Positions 43,553 to 50,470 of a DNA stretch of 64,000 bases are shown here, one piece after another (position 1 is the first letter of the stretch; the number at the start of each line of letters is the position of its first letter). Source of the stretch: Olivibacter oleidegradans. GTDB taxonomy: Bacteria > Bacteroidota > Bacteroidia > Sphingobacteriales > Sphingobacteriaceae. A program made the translations under genes and the position numbers. The notes below the pieces were generated by a model. It saw only the letters and a list, made by a program, of their open reading frames with translations, was not told the origin of the DNA and did not search any database. Location of the stretch: NCBI RefSeq assembly GCF_042432805.1, contig NZ_JBHLWO010000001.1, forward strand, positions 1,116,001-1,180,000, given 5' to 3'.

Positions 43553-44575
43553 CTACCTTGTTAGCTCCGCAAGCTTTCTGTCAAACAAACTGATTTCTTC
43601 TTCGCTGGTGTCAAACGAACACATTAGCCGAACTTCATGCATATGCTCGTCCCAAAGGTAGAAAAAAAGCGTCTCTTGTAGAGGCTTGATCCAATTAGGG
43701 GGTATTTTGGCGAAAATGGCATTGACTTCCACCGGTTTGGTGATGATGATCTGGGGATATTTCCTTAAGACGGTAGCTAACTGTTGCGTTCGTTCCAAAA
43801 CAATGTTGGCATACTTTCTATAGGTGTCGTGATTTAATAGGGCTAAAAACTGGGCAGAGATGAAGCGACTTTTAGACGCTAATTGCATACTGCGTTTATG
43901 AAAAAAAGGACTGTCGTGAATATGTTCATTAAAAACAAGCACGGCCTCGCCATAAAGCATGCCCGACTTTGTTCCGCCCAATGATAAAGCATCAACTCCA
44001 CTAGCCTGTACAACATCTTGTAGCGTACAATTCAAAGCTGTGATGGCCGTAAATAGACGGGAGCCATCCATATGGATTAAAAGATCGTTTTCATTTGCTA
44101 CGCGATGAATTCCTCTCAATTCGTCTAAGGTATAAAGCGTTCCGTATTCAGTAGGTTGTGTGATACTCAGTACTTTAATTTGCGGGTGATGTAAATCGCC
44201 ACGACGCTTCACAGCCCGTTGTATGGTAGCGGGTGTTAACTTGCCTGTTTCATCGATAGGTAGCGGTATAAGCCGGCAACCGGTCAGGCCTTCGGGCGCC
44301 GTTGATTCATCGACATATATATGCGCGGTTTCTGCACAAAGAATCGCATCGTATGGTTTGGTCAATAGGCTTAAGGCCAATAGATTGGCTCCTGTTCCAT
44401 TAAATACCAAGTGCAATTTGAACTGATAATTAATGAGTAGTCGTAATTCGTCTTTTAACCTTTCTGTCGTTTTGTCATTTCCATATGCGACAGCATGATC
44501 TTGATTTTCATGCAGGAGCGCCTGCATTACTTCCGTAATAGCTCCTGCATAATTGTCGCTTGCCAGTGATTTCAT
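43553..44575 (-). CDS. Threonine aldolase family PLP enzyme
   Basis: 340-residue fold-type I PLP enzyme of the low-specificity threonine aldolase type (threonine to glycine plus acetaldehyde). The start LASDNYAGAITEVMQAL matches the family; HMDGSRLFTA and SLGGTKSGMLYGEAVLVF (Schiff-base Lys in GGTKSG) lie at the expected positions. ATG at 44575 is preferred to a longer start at 44644 that would overlap the promoter and terminator-like hairpin. With kbl 18 kb away the cell may have two routes from threonine to glycine. Confidence 0.9.
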   Translation of the reverse strand: MKSLASDNYAGAITEVMQALLHENQDHAVAYGNDKTTERLKDELRLLINYQFKLHLVFNGTGANLLALSLLTKPYDAILCAETAHIYVDESTAPEGLTGCRLIPLPIDETGKLTPATIQRAVKRRGDLHHPQIKVLSITQPTEYGTLYTLDELRGIHRVANENDLLIHMDGSRLFTAITALNCTLQDVVQASGVDALSLGGTKSGMLYGEAVLVFNEHIHDSPFFHKRSMQLASKSRFISAQFLALLNHDTYRKYANIVLERTQQLATVLRKYPQIIITKPVEVNAIFAKIPPNWIKPLQETLFFYLWDEHMHEVRLMCSFDTSEEEISLFDRKLAELTR

Positions 44576-44597
44576 TTTCGAAATGCGTTTTTCAGGC

Positions 44598-44627
44598 CAA
44601 AGGTAATTAAATGTGTCGTAACACAAA
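44598..44627 (-). promoter_or_regulatory. Threonine aldolase promoter
   Basis: Reading leftwards: TTTG (44627-44624), 18 bases, TACCTTTG (44605-44598). The -33 TTTG coincides with the end of the hairpin at 44624-44660. The ATG is 22 bases downstream of the box. Confidence 0.7.
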
Positions 44628-44660
44628 GACCGCCGAGTGAACACTACTCGGCGGTCTTTG
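44624..44660. terminator. 15-bp hairpin upstream of the threonine aldolase gene
   Basis: CAAAGACCGCCGAGT (44624-44638) pairs perfectly with ACTCGGCGGTCTTTG (44646-44660) over a 7-base loop. Neither side has a strong T-run and no gene ends here, so its role is unclear. It marks the left border of the gene-free region that continues to 44930. Confidence 0.6.
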
Positions 44661-44929
44661 AAATTAACAATTAAAAAATCTTGTTCTTTAAGTTGGCTTA
44701 ACTGAATGACACATCACTGCGTGAATCAAAAATACTATGAGGTGTATAAAAGCGACTTAAAGCATTAACCTTTAACACTAGTAAATTTACGAAAATTAAA
44801 CCGTTCATGTAAATTAGTTTTCAACAGAAAAGCAGGTTTTCAACATATTTCTGTGGAAAAGTTTGATATCCTGAGACTTATTGCTGTTGGAGAAATCGGG
44901 AACGCGTTTGCGACCGCTTGTATCATAAA
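44661..44929. other. Gene-free region with DnaA-box-like repeats (candidate oriC)
   Basis: Framed by two perfect hairpins and free of convincing genes. TTTTCAACA occurs twice (44818-44826, 44837-44845) and TTTTCCACA once on the other strand (44852-44860), the latter one base from the E. coli DnaA box TTATCCACA. The stretch 44660-44820 is AT-rich. Most genes to the left run leftward and most to the right run rightward. No dnaA gene is in the window. Confidence 0.35.
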
Positions 44930-44963
44930 AAAAAGCGGTACTGTAGTAGCAGTACCGCTTTTT
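44930..44963 (-). terminator. Terminator of the peroxiredoxin operon
   Basis: Stem AAAAGCGGTACTG (44931-44943) with CAGTACCGCTTTT (44950-44962), closed by a 6-base loop. On the minus strand it ends in a run of eight T residues. It lies 20 bases after the DUF6952 stop. Confidence 0.92.
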
Positions 44964-44981
44964 GCGTTAGCAGATGAAACG

Positions 44982-45242
44982 CTATTTATCGATAGAGCCC
45001 AACACACGTTTCATAAAAGTGTTCAGGGCCTCTTTTTTGTCCATGCCTTGCTCTTGAACTAGTTTATTCACTTCAATAGCACCATACATGTTGGATATTA
45101 GCTCACCGATAACGTCTAACTCTTCATCTTTCAATGAGGAGACTTCGGTAAGAGATTCAAGCGTTTCAATTGCTTCAATCACAAAATCCTCATCATTTTC
45201 CTCAATGAATTGAGTTAAATGCTTAATTACTGGTAACTTCAT
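44982..45242 (-). CDS. DUF6952 family protein
   Basis: 86-residue acidic helical protein, MKLPVIKHLTQFIEENDEDFVIEAIETLESL, ending in MKRVLGSIDK. It fits the DUF6952 family found beside thioredoxin and peroxiredoxin in Bacteroidota. Its role is unknown; the conserved position makes a redox or Prx-related function likely. It overlaps the thioredoxin gene by 20 bases and ends the operon at a strong terminator. Confidence 0.85.
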   Translation of the reverse strand: MKLPVIKHLTQFIEENDEDFVIEAIETLESLTEVSSLKDEELDVIGELISNMYGAIEVNKLVQEQGMDKKEALNTFMKRVLGSIDK

Positions 45243-45537
45243 TTACTAATTGCGTTAAGGCATCCAGTTTATTTGTCTGCACTTGATTGAGCAGTTTGCC
45301 GCCTTTAAAAGCCGCGAATGTAGGTAAATTAGTCACATTAGCGAGCTTTCTTGATTCCGGCAACTTCTCGGCATCAACAATAACAAACGGTATATTTTCG
45401 TTTTCTGAAGCCAATTTTTTAAACTTTGGTTTCATAATTTTGCAGTTACCGCACCAAGTTGCAGCGTATTGAACCAATACGACATCATTTTGGTTAACGA
45501 TATCTACCAAATTATCTTGTTCTAATTCTTGTAACAT
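45223..45537 (-). CDS. Thioredoxin family protein
   Basis: 104-residue thioredoxin-fold protein. The active site is WCGNCK at about residues 28-33, rather than the usual WCGPC, followed by IMKPKFKKLASE. The cis-Pro segment is NVTNLPTFAAFKGG. The spacer residue Asn alters redox potential in a direction I cannot state. It lies six bases after peroxiredoxin, so it is a likely dedicated reductant for it. Confidence 0.92.
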   Translation of the reverse strand: MLQELEQDNLVDIVNQNDVVLVQYAATWCGNCKIMKPKFKKLASENENIPFVIVDAEKLPESRKLANVTNLPTFAAFKGGKLLNQVQTNKLDALTQLVNEVTSN

Positions 45538-45543
45538 AATAAA

Positions 45544-46182
45544 TTAATTTGCGGATAAGTAGCTAGCCACACCCTCACGATTAGCATTCATCGCTTGCTT
45601 TCCTTCTTCCCAGTTGGCAGGGCATACTTCTCCAAATTGTTGAACATGAGAATAAGCATCAATCAAACGTAAGTATTCTTTTACATTACGGCCAACAGGC
45701 ATATCATTTACACTCTCGTGGAATACTTTACCATCCTCGTCTACCAGGTATGTGGCTCTGAACGTAACGTTCGATCCTTCAATAATCAACGAATCCAATT
45801 CTTCGTCATAAGCGGCTTTTTGAATATCTAAAATACCTAACACGTTGGCTAAATTACGTGTAGTGTCTGCTAAGATTGGGTAAGTTACTCCTTCGATACC
45901 GCCATTATCTTTTGCGGTGTTTAACCATGCGAAGTGTACTTCGTTGGTGTCGCAAGATGCGCCAATTACAATAGTATTTCTTTTTTCAAATTCAGGTAAA
46001 GCTTCCTGAAATGCATGCAATTCGGTAGGGCAAACGAAGGTGAAATCTTTTGGATACCAGAATAACAATACCTTCTTTCCTTTTTTAGTAGCCTCTTCTA
46101 ATACGTTAATTCTTAAATCATCGCCCATGTGATCCATGGCGTCAACAGTAATGTTCGGGAATTTTTTACCTACTAAGCTCAT
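45544..46182 (-). CDS. Two-cysteine peroxiredoxin
   Basis: 212-residue peroxiredoxin of the AhpC/Prx1 type, which reduces hydrogen peroxide and organic peroxides. Peroxidatic Cys is in KDFTFVCPTELHAFQ (near residue 50) and resolving Cys in FGEVCPANWEEG (near 188). A TATCTTTG promoter box lies about 29 bases upstream. It heads the operon prx / thioredoxin / DUF6952. No OxyR is adjacent. Confidence 0.95.
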   Translation of the reverse strand: MSLVGKKFPNITVDAMDHMGDDLRINVLEEATKKGKKVLLFWYPKDFTFVCPTELHAFQEALPEFEKRNTIVIGASCDTNEVHFAWLNTAKDNGGIEGVTYPILADTTRNLANVLGILDIQKAAYDEELDSLIIEGSNVTFRATYLVDEDGKVFHESVNDMPVGRNVKEYLRLIDAYSHVQQFGEVCPANWEEGKQAMNANREGVASYLSAN

Positions 46183-46210
46183 ATTAAATTTTTTTTCGTT
46201 TTTGATGCCA

Positions 46211-46218
46211 CAAAGATA
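46211..46218 (-). promoter_or_regulatory. -7 box of the peroxiredoxin operon
   Basis: Reading leftwards, TATCTTTG matches TAnnTTTG, 28 bases before the ATG. No convincing -33 element. Confidence 0.55.
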
Positions 46219-46408
46219 AGGCTTTCTGCTAGGTTAAAGTATCTTATTTTCTTATGGGGTTATAAATAAAAACTATACTTAGAGCGCGATGGTATTGTAA
46301 AATAAAATAGTCAAATCTTTTAAACGTTAATCAAAAAGCAATGTCAGAACCTCCGCCAAGAGCAGGCATGTCAAAGTGCAATCGTATTACTGCTAATTGT
46401 CTTGTAAA

Positions 46409-46439
46409 TTGCATATAAGCGGAAATTTATCTAAGTTTG
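46409..46439 (+). promoter_or_regulatory. tRNA-Arg promoter
   Basis: TTG at 46409-46411, 20 bases, TAAGTTTG at 46432-46439: full consensus. The sequence TTTATCTAAGTTTGC shares its core with the prfA, xseA and pheS promoters. The tRNA begins 11 bases after the box. Confidence 0.85.
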
Positions 46440-46450
46440 CGTTCCAAAAT

Positions 46451-46522
46451 GGCCCTGTAGTTCAACGGATAGAATAGAAGTTTCCTAAACTTTAGATATG
46501 GGTTCGATTCCCGTCGGGGCTA
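46451..46522 (+). tRNA. tRNA-Arg (CCU)
   Basis: 72-base cloverleaf. The acceptor GGCCCTG pairs with CGGGGCT with wobbles, the D arm is GTTC/GAAT, the anticodon stem GAAGT/ACTTT encloses loop TTCCTAA with anticodon CCU (codon AGG), and the T arm holds GGGTTCGATTCCC. CCA is not encoded. It has its own promoter and terminator and is a single-gene unit. Confidence 0.95.
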
Positions 46523-46524
46523 CG

Positions 46525-46560
46525 AAAAAAGCGGATTATTGCAAAATAAGCCGCTTTTTT
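46525..46560 (+). terminator. Terminator after tRNA-Arg
   Basis: AAAAAAGCGG (46525-46534) pairs with CCGCTTTTTT (46551-46560), extended inwards by TTATT/AATAA after one mismatch. A run of T residues ends the structure. Confidence 0.92.
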
Positions 46561-46659
46561 GTTTGAAGCTGATGCCCGCTCATCAATAAATGCATGTTAA
46601 TGAGCTTTTGAACAAAGCATATTGAACTTTTAAACAAAATCTACCGTCTACTAAGAACG

Positions 46660-46667
46660 TACTTTTG
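46660..46667 (+). promoter_or_regulatory. -7 box upstream of the SDR gene
   Basis: TACTTTTG matches TAnnTTTG, 23 bases before the ATG. Upstream, two similar segments CTTTTGAACAAAG and CTTTTAAACAAAA lie 21 bases apart (about 46604-46640), a possible regulator site. Confidence 0.55.
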
Positions 46668-46690
46668 TATCGTATTAAATATATAAGACA

Positions 46691-47581
46691 ATGGAAAAGG
46701 TATGGTTTATAACAGGAAGTTCCAGGGGATTGGGACGTAGCCTGACGGAAGCAGTGCTGGCTAGCGGCGATAAAGTAGTCGCAACGGCCCGTAATATTAA
46801 TCAACTAAATGATTTGTTAAAGCAATATGCCGATCAGGTACTGCCAATAGCTTTAGATGTGACCGATTATAAGCAGGTTTCACAGTCGATGGCTGAGGCG
46901 GTAAAACATTTTGGTCGTATTGATGTGCTGGTTAACAATGCCGGTTTCGGTATCATTGGTGCGGCGGAAGCCTATACCGATGAACAGGTACGGAGTCAGC
47001 TAGAAACGAATCTATATGCTCCGATAGAAATCACTCGAGCCGTGTTACCCTATATGCGCAATCAAGGAGGAGGCCGTATTCTGCAAATTAGTTCCATCGG
47101 CGGCCGAGTAGGTAATGCCGGTTTAACGATGTACCAAGCGGCTAAATTTGGCTTAAGTGGCTTCACAGAGGCATTGGCAAAAGAGGTAGCCCCATTGGGC
47201 ATTTACGTTACCAGCGTAGAACCAGGCGGCTTCCGCACGGATTGGGCCGGTGCTTCTATGACCTATGCGCGGGAGATCGAAGATTACCTAATGGTGAAGC
47301 AGCGGACAGATTTTTTTAAAAGTGGAAAATTCATTGCCGTGGGCGACCCTGTAAAGGCTGCCAAAGCTATGGTGGAATTGGCTTCTCATCCAACGCCGCC
47401 TATACATTTGGTATTGGGCAGTGAGGCTGTCGGCATGCTGAAAATTGCAAATGAGACCAGGCAGGCCGAAATGGAAGAATGGATGGAGGTTAGTTTATCT
47501 ACCGATCATGACACTTCTGAGAACTTTCTTGATACACCTCAAGGTCAGTGGTATACCGGTAATCTGCAAAGAAAACATTAA
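46691..47581 (+). CDS. Short-chain dehydrogenase/reductase
   Basis: 296-residue SDR oxidoreductase. Cofactor motif TGSSRGLGRSL (TGxxxGxG) is at residues 8-18, NNAGFG near 85-90, and the catalytic Ser (ISSIGG), Tyr and Lys (YQAAKFGLSG) near 138-160. Substrate unknown; NADP(H) use is suggested by the Arg in the glycine motif. The AraC regulator gene lies 40-76 bases downstream and probably controls it. Confidence 0.93.
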   Translation: MEKVWFITGSSRGLGRSLTEAVLASGDKVVATARNINQLNDLLKQYADQVLPIALDVTDYKQVSQSMAEAVKHFGRIDVLVNNAGFGIIGAAEAYTDEQVRSQLETNLYAPIEITRAVLPYMRNQGGGRILQISSIGGRVGNAGLTMYQAAKFGLSGFTEALAKEVAPLGIYVTSVEPGGFRTDWAGASMTYAREIEDYLMVKQRTDFFKSGKFIAVGDPVKAAKAMVELASHPTPPIHLVLGSEAVGMLKIANETRQAEMEEWMEVSLSTDHDTSENFLDTPQGQWYTGNLQRKH

Positions 47582-47657
47582 TATTGTATATATATAGGCG
47601 GCTAGTTTCATCGCTACGGCTATGTTGACGACTATCCGCCTATTTTACAAATTGCCT

Positions 47658-48473
47658 ATGTCCGAACCAAAAACAAATGGAAGATCGTCACCAATTGCGT
47701 ATTCATGCTACTTCAATCGTAACCGTGAGGGCGAACAGTTTGCACCGGAACACGTATTCAGTTATCAATTATCGGGTACACTGCTAATAAATACAGGAGA
47801 CAGTGAACATGTTTTCAATGAAGGCGATTTTCGATTTATCAAAAGGAATCAACTTTTGAAGTTTGTTAAACAACCGCCAGTCGGAGGCGTTTTTAAATCG
47901 ATCTCAATTTACCTTGATCAGCCGATGTTAAGGGACTTTAGTATAGTATATGGGTATAAAGCCATAGAAGAGCCGTTCAGAGGAGAAGCAGTGATGCGGT
48001 TAAACGGAGGAGCGTTATGTAAAAGTTTCATGGATTCATTGATGCCTTACACCGGAAGCGATCAAGCGATCCCTCAACAGCTTCAAGTTTTGAAACAACA
48101 TGAGGCGGTTATGATTTTACTACAATCCAAACCTGAATTGCAGAATATATTATTTGATTTCACGGAACCGGGTAAAATCGATTTGGAGGCCTTCATGAAT
48201 AAAAACTTTCATTTTAACGTACAGCTTAAACGCTTCGCCTACCTTACTGGTCGCAGTTTGGCTACCTTTAAGCGTGACTTTGAGCATATTTTTCATACCT
48301 CTCCAAGTAAGTGGTTACAACAAAGACGATTGCAGGAGGCTCATTATCTAATTAAAGAGAAGGGGCGTGCTCCTTCTGACGTATACTTGGAGATCGGATT
48401 CGAAGATCTTTCGCATTTTTCCTTCGCCTTTAAAAAAATGTATGGTATGCCGCCTTCTAAGCTGGTGGGTTAG
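47658..48473 (+). CDS. AraC family transcriptional regulator
   Basis: 271 residues from ATG at 47658 (MSEPKTNGRSSPIAY); an ATG at 47622 would add 12 residues. The N-terminal region is a cupin-like sensor (SYQLSGTLLINTGDSEHVFNEGDFRFI). The C-terminal AraC DNA-binding domain has its two helix-turn-helix units: FAYLTGRSLATFKRDFEHIF and PSDVYLEIGFEDLSHFSFAFKKMYGMPPSKLV. It follows the SDR gene on the same strand and likely regulates it. The inducer is unknown. Confidence 0.93.
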   Translation: MSEPKTNGRSSPIAYSCYFNRNREGEQFAPEHVFSYQLSGTLLINTGDSEHVFNEGDFRFIKRNQLLKFVKQPPVGGVFKSISIYLDQPMLRDFSIVYGYKAIEEPFRGEAVMRLNGGALCKSFMDSLMPYTGSDQAIPQQLQVLKQHEAVMILLQSKPELQNILFDFTEPGKIDLEAFMNKNFHFNVQLKRFAYLTGRSLATFKRDFEHIFHTSPSKWLQQRRLQEAHYLIKEKGRAPSDVYLEIGFEDLSHFSFAFKKMYGMPPSKLVG

Positions 48474-48482
48474 TGCGTAATA

Positions 48483-48505
48483 AATGGAATAGGCGCTATT
48501 CCATT
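48483..48505. terminator. Hairpin between the AraC and ATPase genes
   Basis: AATGGAATAG (48483-48492) pairs with CTATTCCATT (48496-48505), with a 3-base loop, between convergent genes; its right arm includes the ATPase stop codon. No T-run, so terminator function is only possible. Confidence 0.4.
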
Positions 48506-49227
48506 AAATGCCGTAAATACAGGTGCGGATTATCTAGAAAGTTCTTTGTCAGCGTAAAGTGCTCCGTTTCCTGATAACTTGTCTCCCGTATCCCTTGTTC
48601 GTCCATTTGATAGATCGTTGCTCCTGGATAGCAAATGAGCATCGGAGAGTGCGTAGCAATTAAAAACTGAGCACGATTGCTTTGTTCTAAGCTATGTATG
48701 ATAGACATAAATGCGAGTATCCGAGCTGGCGATAAGGCGGCTTCCGGTTCGTCAAGTATATAAATGCCTGAGTCGAACTGGTTGTTAAACAAAGCTAAAA
48801 AAGATTCTCCATGAGATTGTGCGTGAAGCGATTGGCCCCCATAAGCTTGCAGAATCCGGGAATCCTCCTCAGCAAGCTCATCAATGTAAGAGGCAAAATT
48901 GAAAAAGCTTTCAGCCCGCATGAAAAAGCCGTTGTTAATTCGGATAGGGGTCCAACTTAACTTAAGATGGCGGGATAGCGCGGATTCGTATCCCTCAAAT
49001 TGGTGTCCTTGATTAAGATTATGGTTTCTGTTGCCTCCCCTTAAACTAAAGCCGCACTTTTCAGCGACGCCTTCTAATAATGTTGACTTACCTGAGCCAT
49101 TTTCACCCACAAAGAAGGTAATATTCGTCTTTAGTTTAAGTGTAAATCCGCTGCTTAGACTGGCAATATTTCCCAGATAAGTCGCGTCTCCCAATGGAGA
49201 AAGTGTGATTTGCGATAAGAAAGGCAT
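48496..49227 (-). CDS. AAA / ABC-type ATPase (AAA_23-like)
   Basis: 243-residue standalone ABC-type ATPase. Walker A is GENGSGKSTLLE (near residues 42-53), the signature-like segment is QSHGESFLALF (near 137-147), Walker B is GIYILDEPEAALS, and the H-loop is LIATHSPML. Such small ATPases occur alone or as part of defence and repair systems; no partner nuclease or toxin gene is adjacent, so a housekeeping or orphan role is more likely. It is the only minus-strand gene between 46.7 and 57 kb. Confidence 0.88.
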   Translation of the reverse strand: MPFLSQITLSPLGDATYLGNIASLSSGFTLKLKTNITFFVGENGSGKSTLLEGVAEKCGFSLRGGNRNHNLNQGHQFEGYESALSRHLKLSWTPIRINNGFFMRAESFFNFASYIDELAEEDSRILQAYGGQSLHAQSHGESFLALFNNQFDSGIYILDEPEAALSPARILAFMSIIHSLEQSNRAQFLIATHSPMLICYPGATIYQMDEQGIRETSYQETEHFTLTKNFLDNPHLYLRHLME

Positions 49228-49858
49228 AACTTAATGTTAATTGACCCTAAATTAAAAATTCCAGCGAGAAATCGCAATCAAAGCAATTGTTGAGAATTCT
49301 CAGCTAAAGATGTTGCTTGCTAAACCTTAATGGGTGAGCTGTTTAAAACACAGCAAGTTGTATCTAATGTACTGGGAAAGCTAGACAAGTAATGAAATAT
49401 GGCTAGTTGAAATTGTGGATTCGAAAACTAAACCAGCTGTTTTTTTTCTTTTTTTGGCCTTTTAGGGTGATAATATTTATAATTTTTTTCTGTAAAATGA
49501 TTTACTGAAGTTTAAGGCTTTATTTCTTGGTAGTTTAACAAAAAACTATGTTTTTATGGAATATTTTTATAAAAATAGATGGAAAATCTTGTTGTTTTGT
49601 CTTTTTATGTGGGTTTATTTGTTTTATGTTGCTTATTTTTCATTTTATTGCTGGTCTTTTAATTTTTTTTGTTTGTATCTCGCTTTGATGTTGTTATTTT
49701 TGTCTGTCATATGGCTTAAAGGGATAAAGTCGTAAACCTTTTGTTAAGTCATTTTGCTTTATAGATTGAAGATGACCGAGTGGCAATCTAACCCACAGTG
49801 ATGGTGTAAGGATGTCCCTTTTGACTATTACATTTAACTAAGATTTAACAATTCACTG
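49228..49858. other. Long T-rich intergenic region
   Basis: A 630-base stretch without a confident gene. From about 49435 to 49700 the + strand is strongly T-rich and A-poor, unlike surrounding coding DNA. A 59-codon frame crosses this part (listed separately). No tRNA, terminator or transposon end was seen. It could hold a small RNA or a leader for the following gene. Confidence 0.5.
49556..49735 (+). CDS. Possible 59-residue hydrophobic microprotein
   Basis: ATG-initiated frame encoding a basic N-terminus MEYFYKNRWK, a hydrophobic and aromatic body (LLFCLFMWVYLFYVAYF, then CLYLALMLLFLSVIWL) and a basic end KGIKS. It would form two membrane helices. The T-rich base composition favours open hydrophobic frames by chance, and an overlapping ATG frame from 49548 is open for 46 codons, so the gene is uncertain. 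No promoter consensus precedes it. Confidence 0.3.
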   Translation: MEYFYKNRWKILLFCLFMWVYLFYVAYFSFYCWSFNFFCLYLALMLLFLSVIWLKGIKS

Positions 49859-49889
49859 TTGTTCGTATGGACAACTTTACATACTTTTG
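49859..49889 (+). promoter_or_regulatory. Promoter of the small exported protein gene
   Basis: TTG at 49859-49861, 20 bases, TACTTTTG at 49882-49889. The ATG at 49899 is only nine bases after the box, so the leader should be about six bases or fewer. Confidence 0.8.
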
Positions 49890-49898
49890 ACCCCGATC

Positions 49899-50306
49899 AT
49901 GAAATGGCTCGTTAGATTTTTTCTATCGCTGTGTTTGCTCTTCTTGAGCAGATACAATCACCTACACGCTTACGCGCATCAAGACCATATACGTTATTCG
50001 TTGGTAAAAATTTTTGAACGGGTAGCTTATGAGCAGATAGGTGAGGCGAATGAATTGGTTTTTAAGCCAGCGCCGCTCAACGAAGAAAAAGTCACCGAAA
50101 AAATACGGGCTACAGACAAGGAGGAAGAAGATGACTCGGTTTCTTCCCGAAAATATTTAGAAATCAGTAATTATTTTACTGATTTTTTTTATGCCTTAAA
50201 TGCGAGGTATTTTTGGCGACAGATGAAGCAAAGTTTGGCTTCCTCAGAACATGCTCCGTATACCTCGTCCCGAACCTACCTCCTGTTTCGGGTTATTCGA
50301 ATTTGA
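49899..50306 (+). CDS. Small exported hypothetical protein
   Basis: 135-residue protein starting MKWLVRFFLSLCLLFLSRYNHLHAYAH, a signal peptide or membrane anchor. The rest is polar with an acidic middle (DKEEEDDSVSSRK) and aromatic C-terminus (YLEISNYFTDFFYALNARYFW). I recognise no family. An in-frame TTG at 49887 lies within the promoter box and is not used. It precedes the RND operon by 164 bases on the same strand but has its own strong promoter. Confidence 0.65.
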   Translation: MKWLVRFFLSLCLLFLSRYNHLHAYAHQDHIRYSLVKIFERVAYEQIGEANELVFKPAPLNEEKVTEKIRATDKEEEDDSVSSRKYLEISNYFTDFFYALNARYFWRQMKQSLASSEHAPYTSSRTYLLFRVIRI

Positions 50307-50470
50307 TTTTTCTCTGCTAACGGAAAAGGCCTAACCTTGCTATTCCGTTATTTCTACATTCCATAAATAATACATGCTAATGGTTTAAACGTGAGAATAA
50401 ACCTGAGGTGTGCTTGTGTACAATTTTCAAAAAATATTAAGAATCATATTGCTTCGATAAGCGAATTATT

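Noticed and set aside
44853..45062. 69-residue open frame on the plus strand
   Set aside because: It overlaps a strong terminator and the end of the DUF6952 gene on the other strand and has no independent support.
46183..46408. Additional RNA gene between peroxiredoxin and tRNA-Arg
   Set aside because: No cloverleaf, strong hairpin or terminator other than those of the tRNA was found.
48496..49227. ATPase as part of an anti-phage defence system
   Set aside because: No nuclease, toxin or other partner gene is adjacent; neighbours are an SDR/AraC pair and an RND operon.
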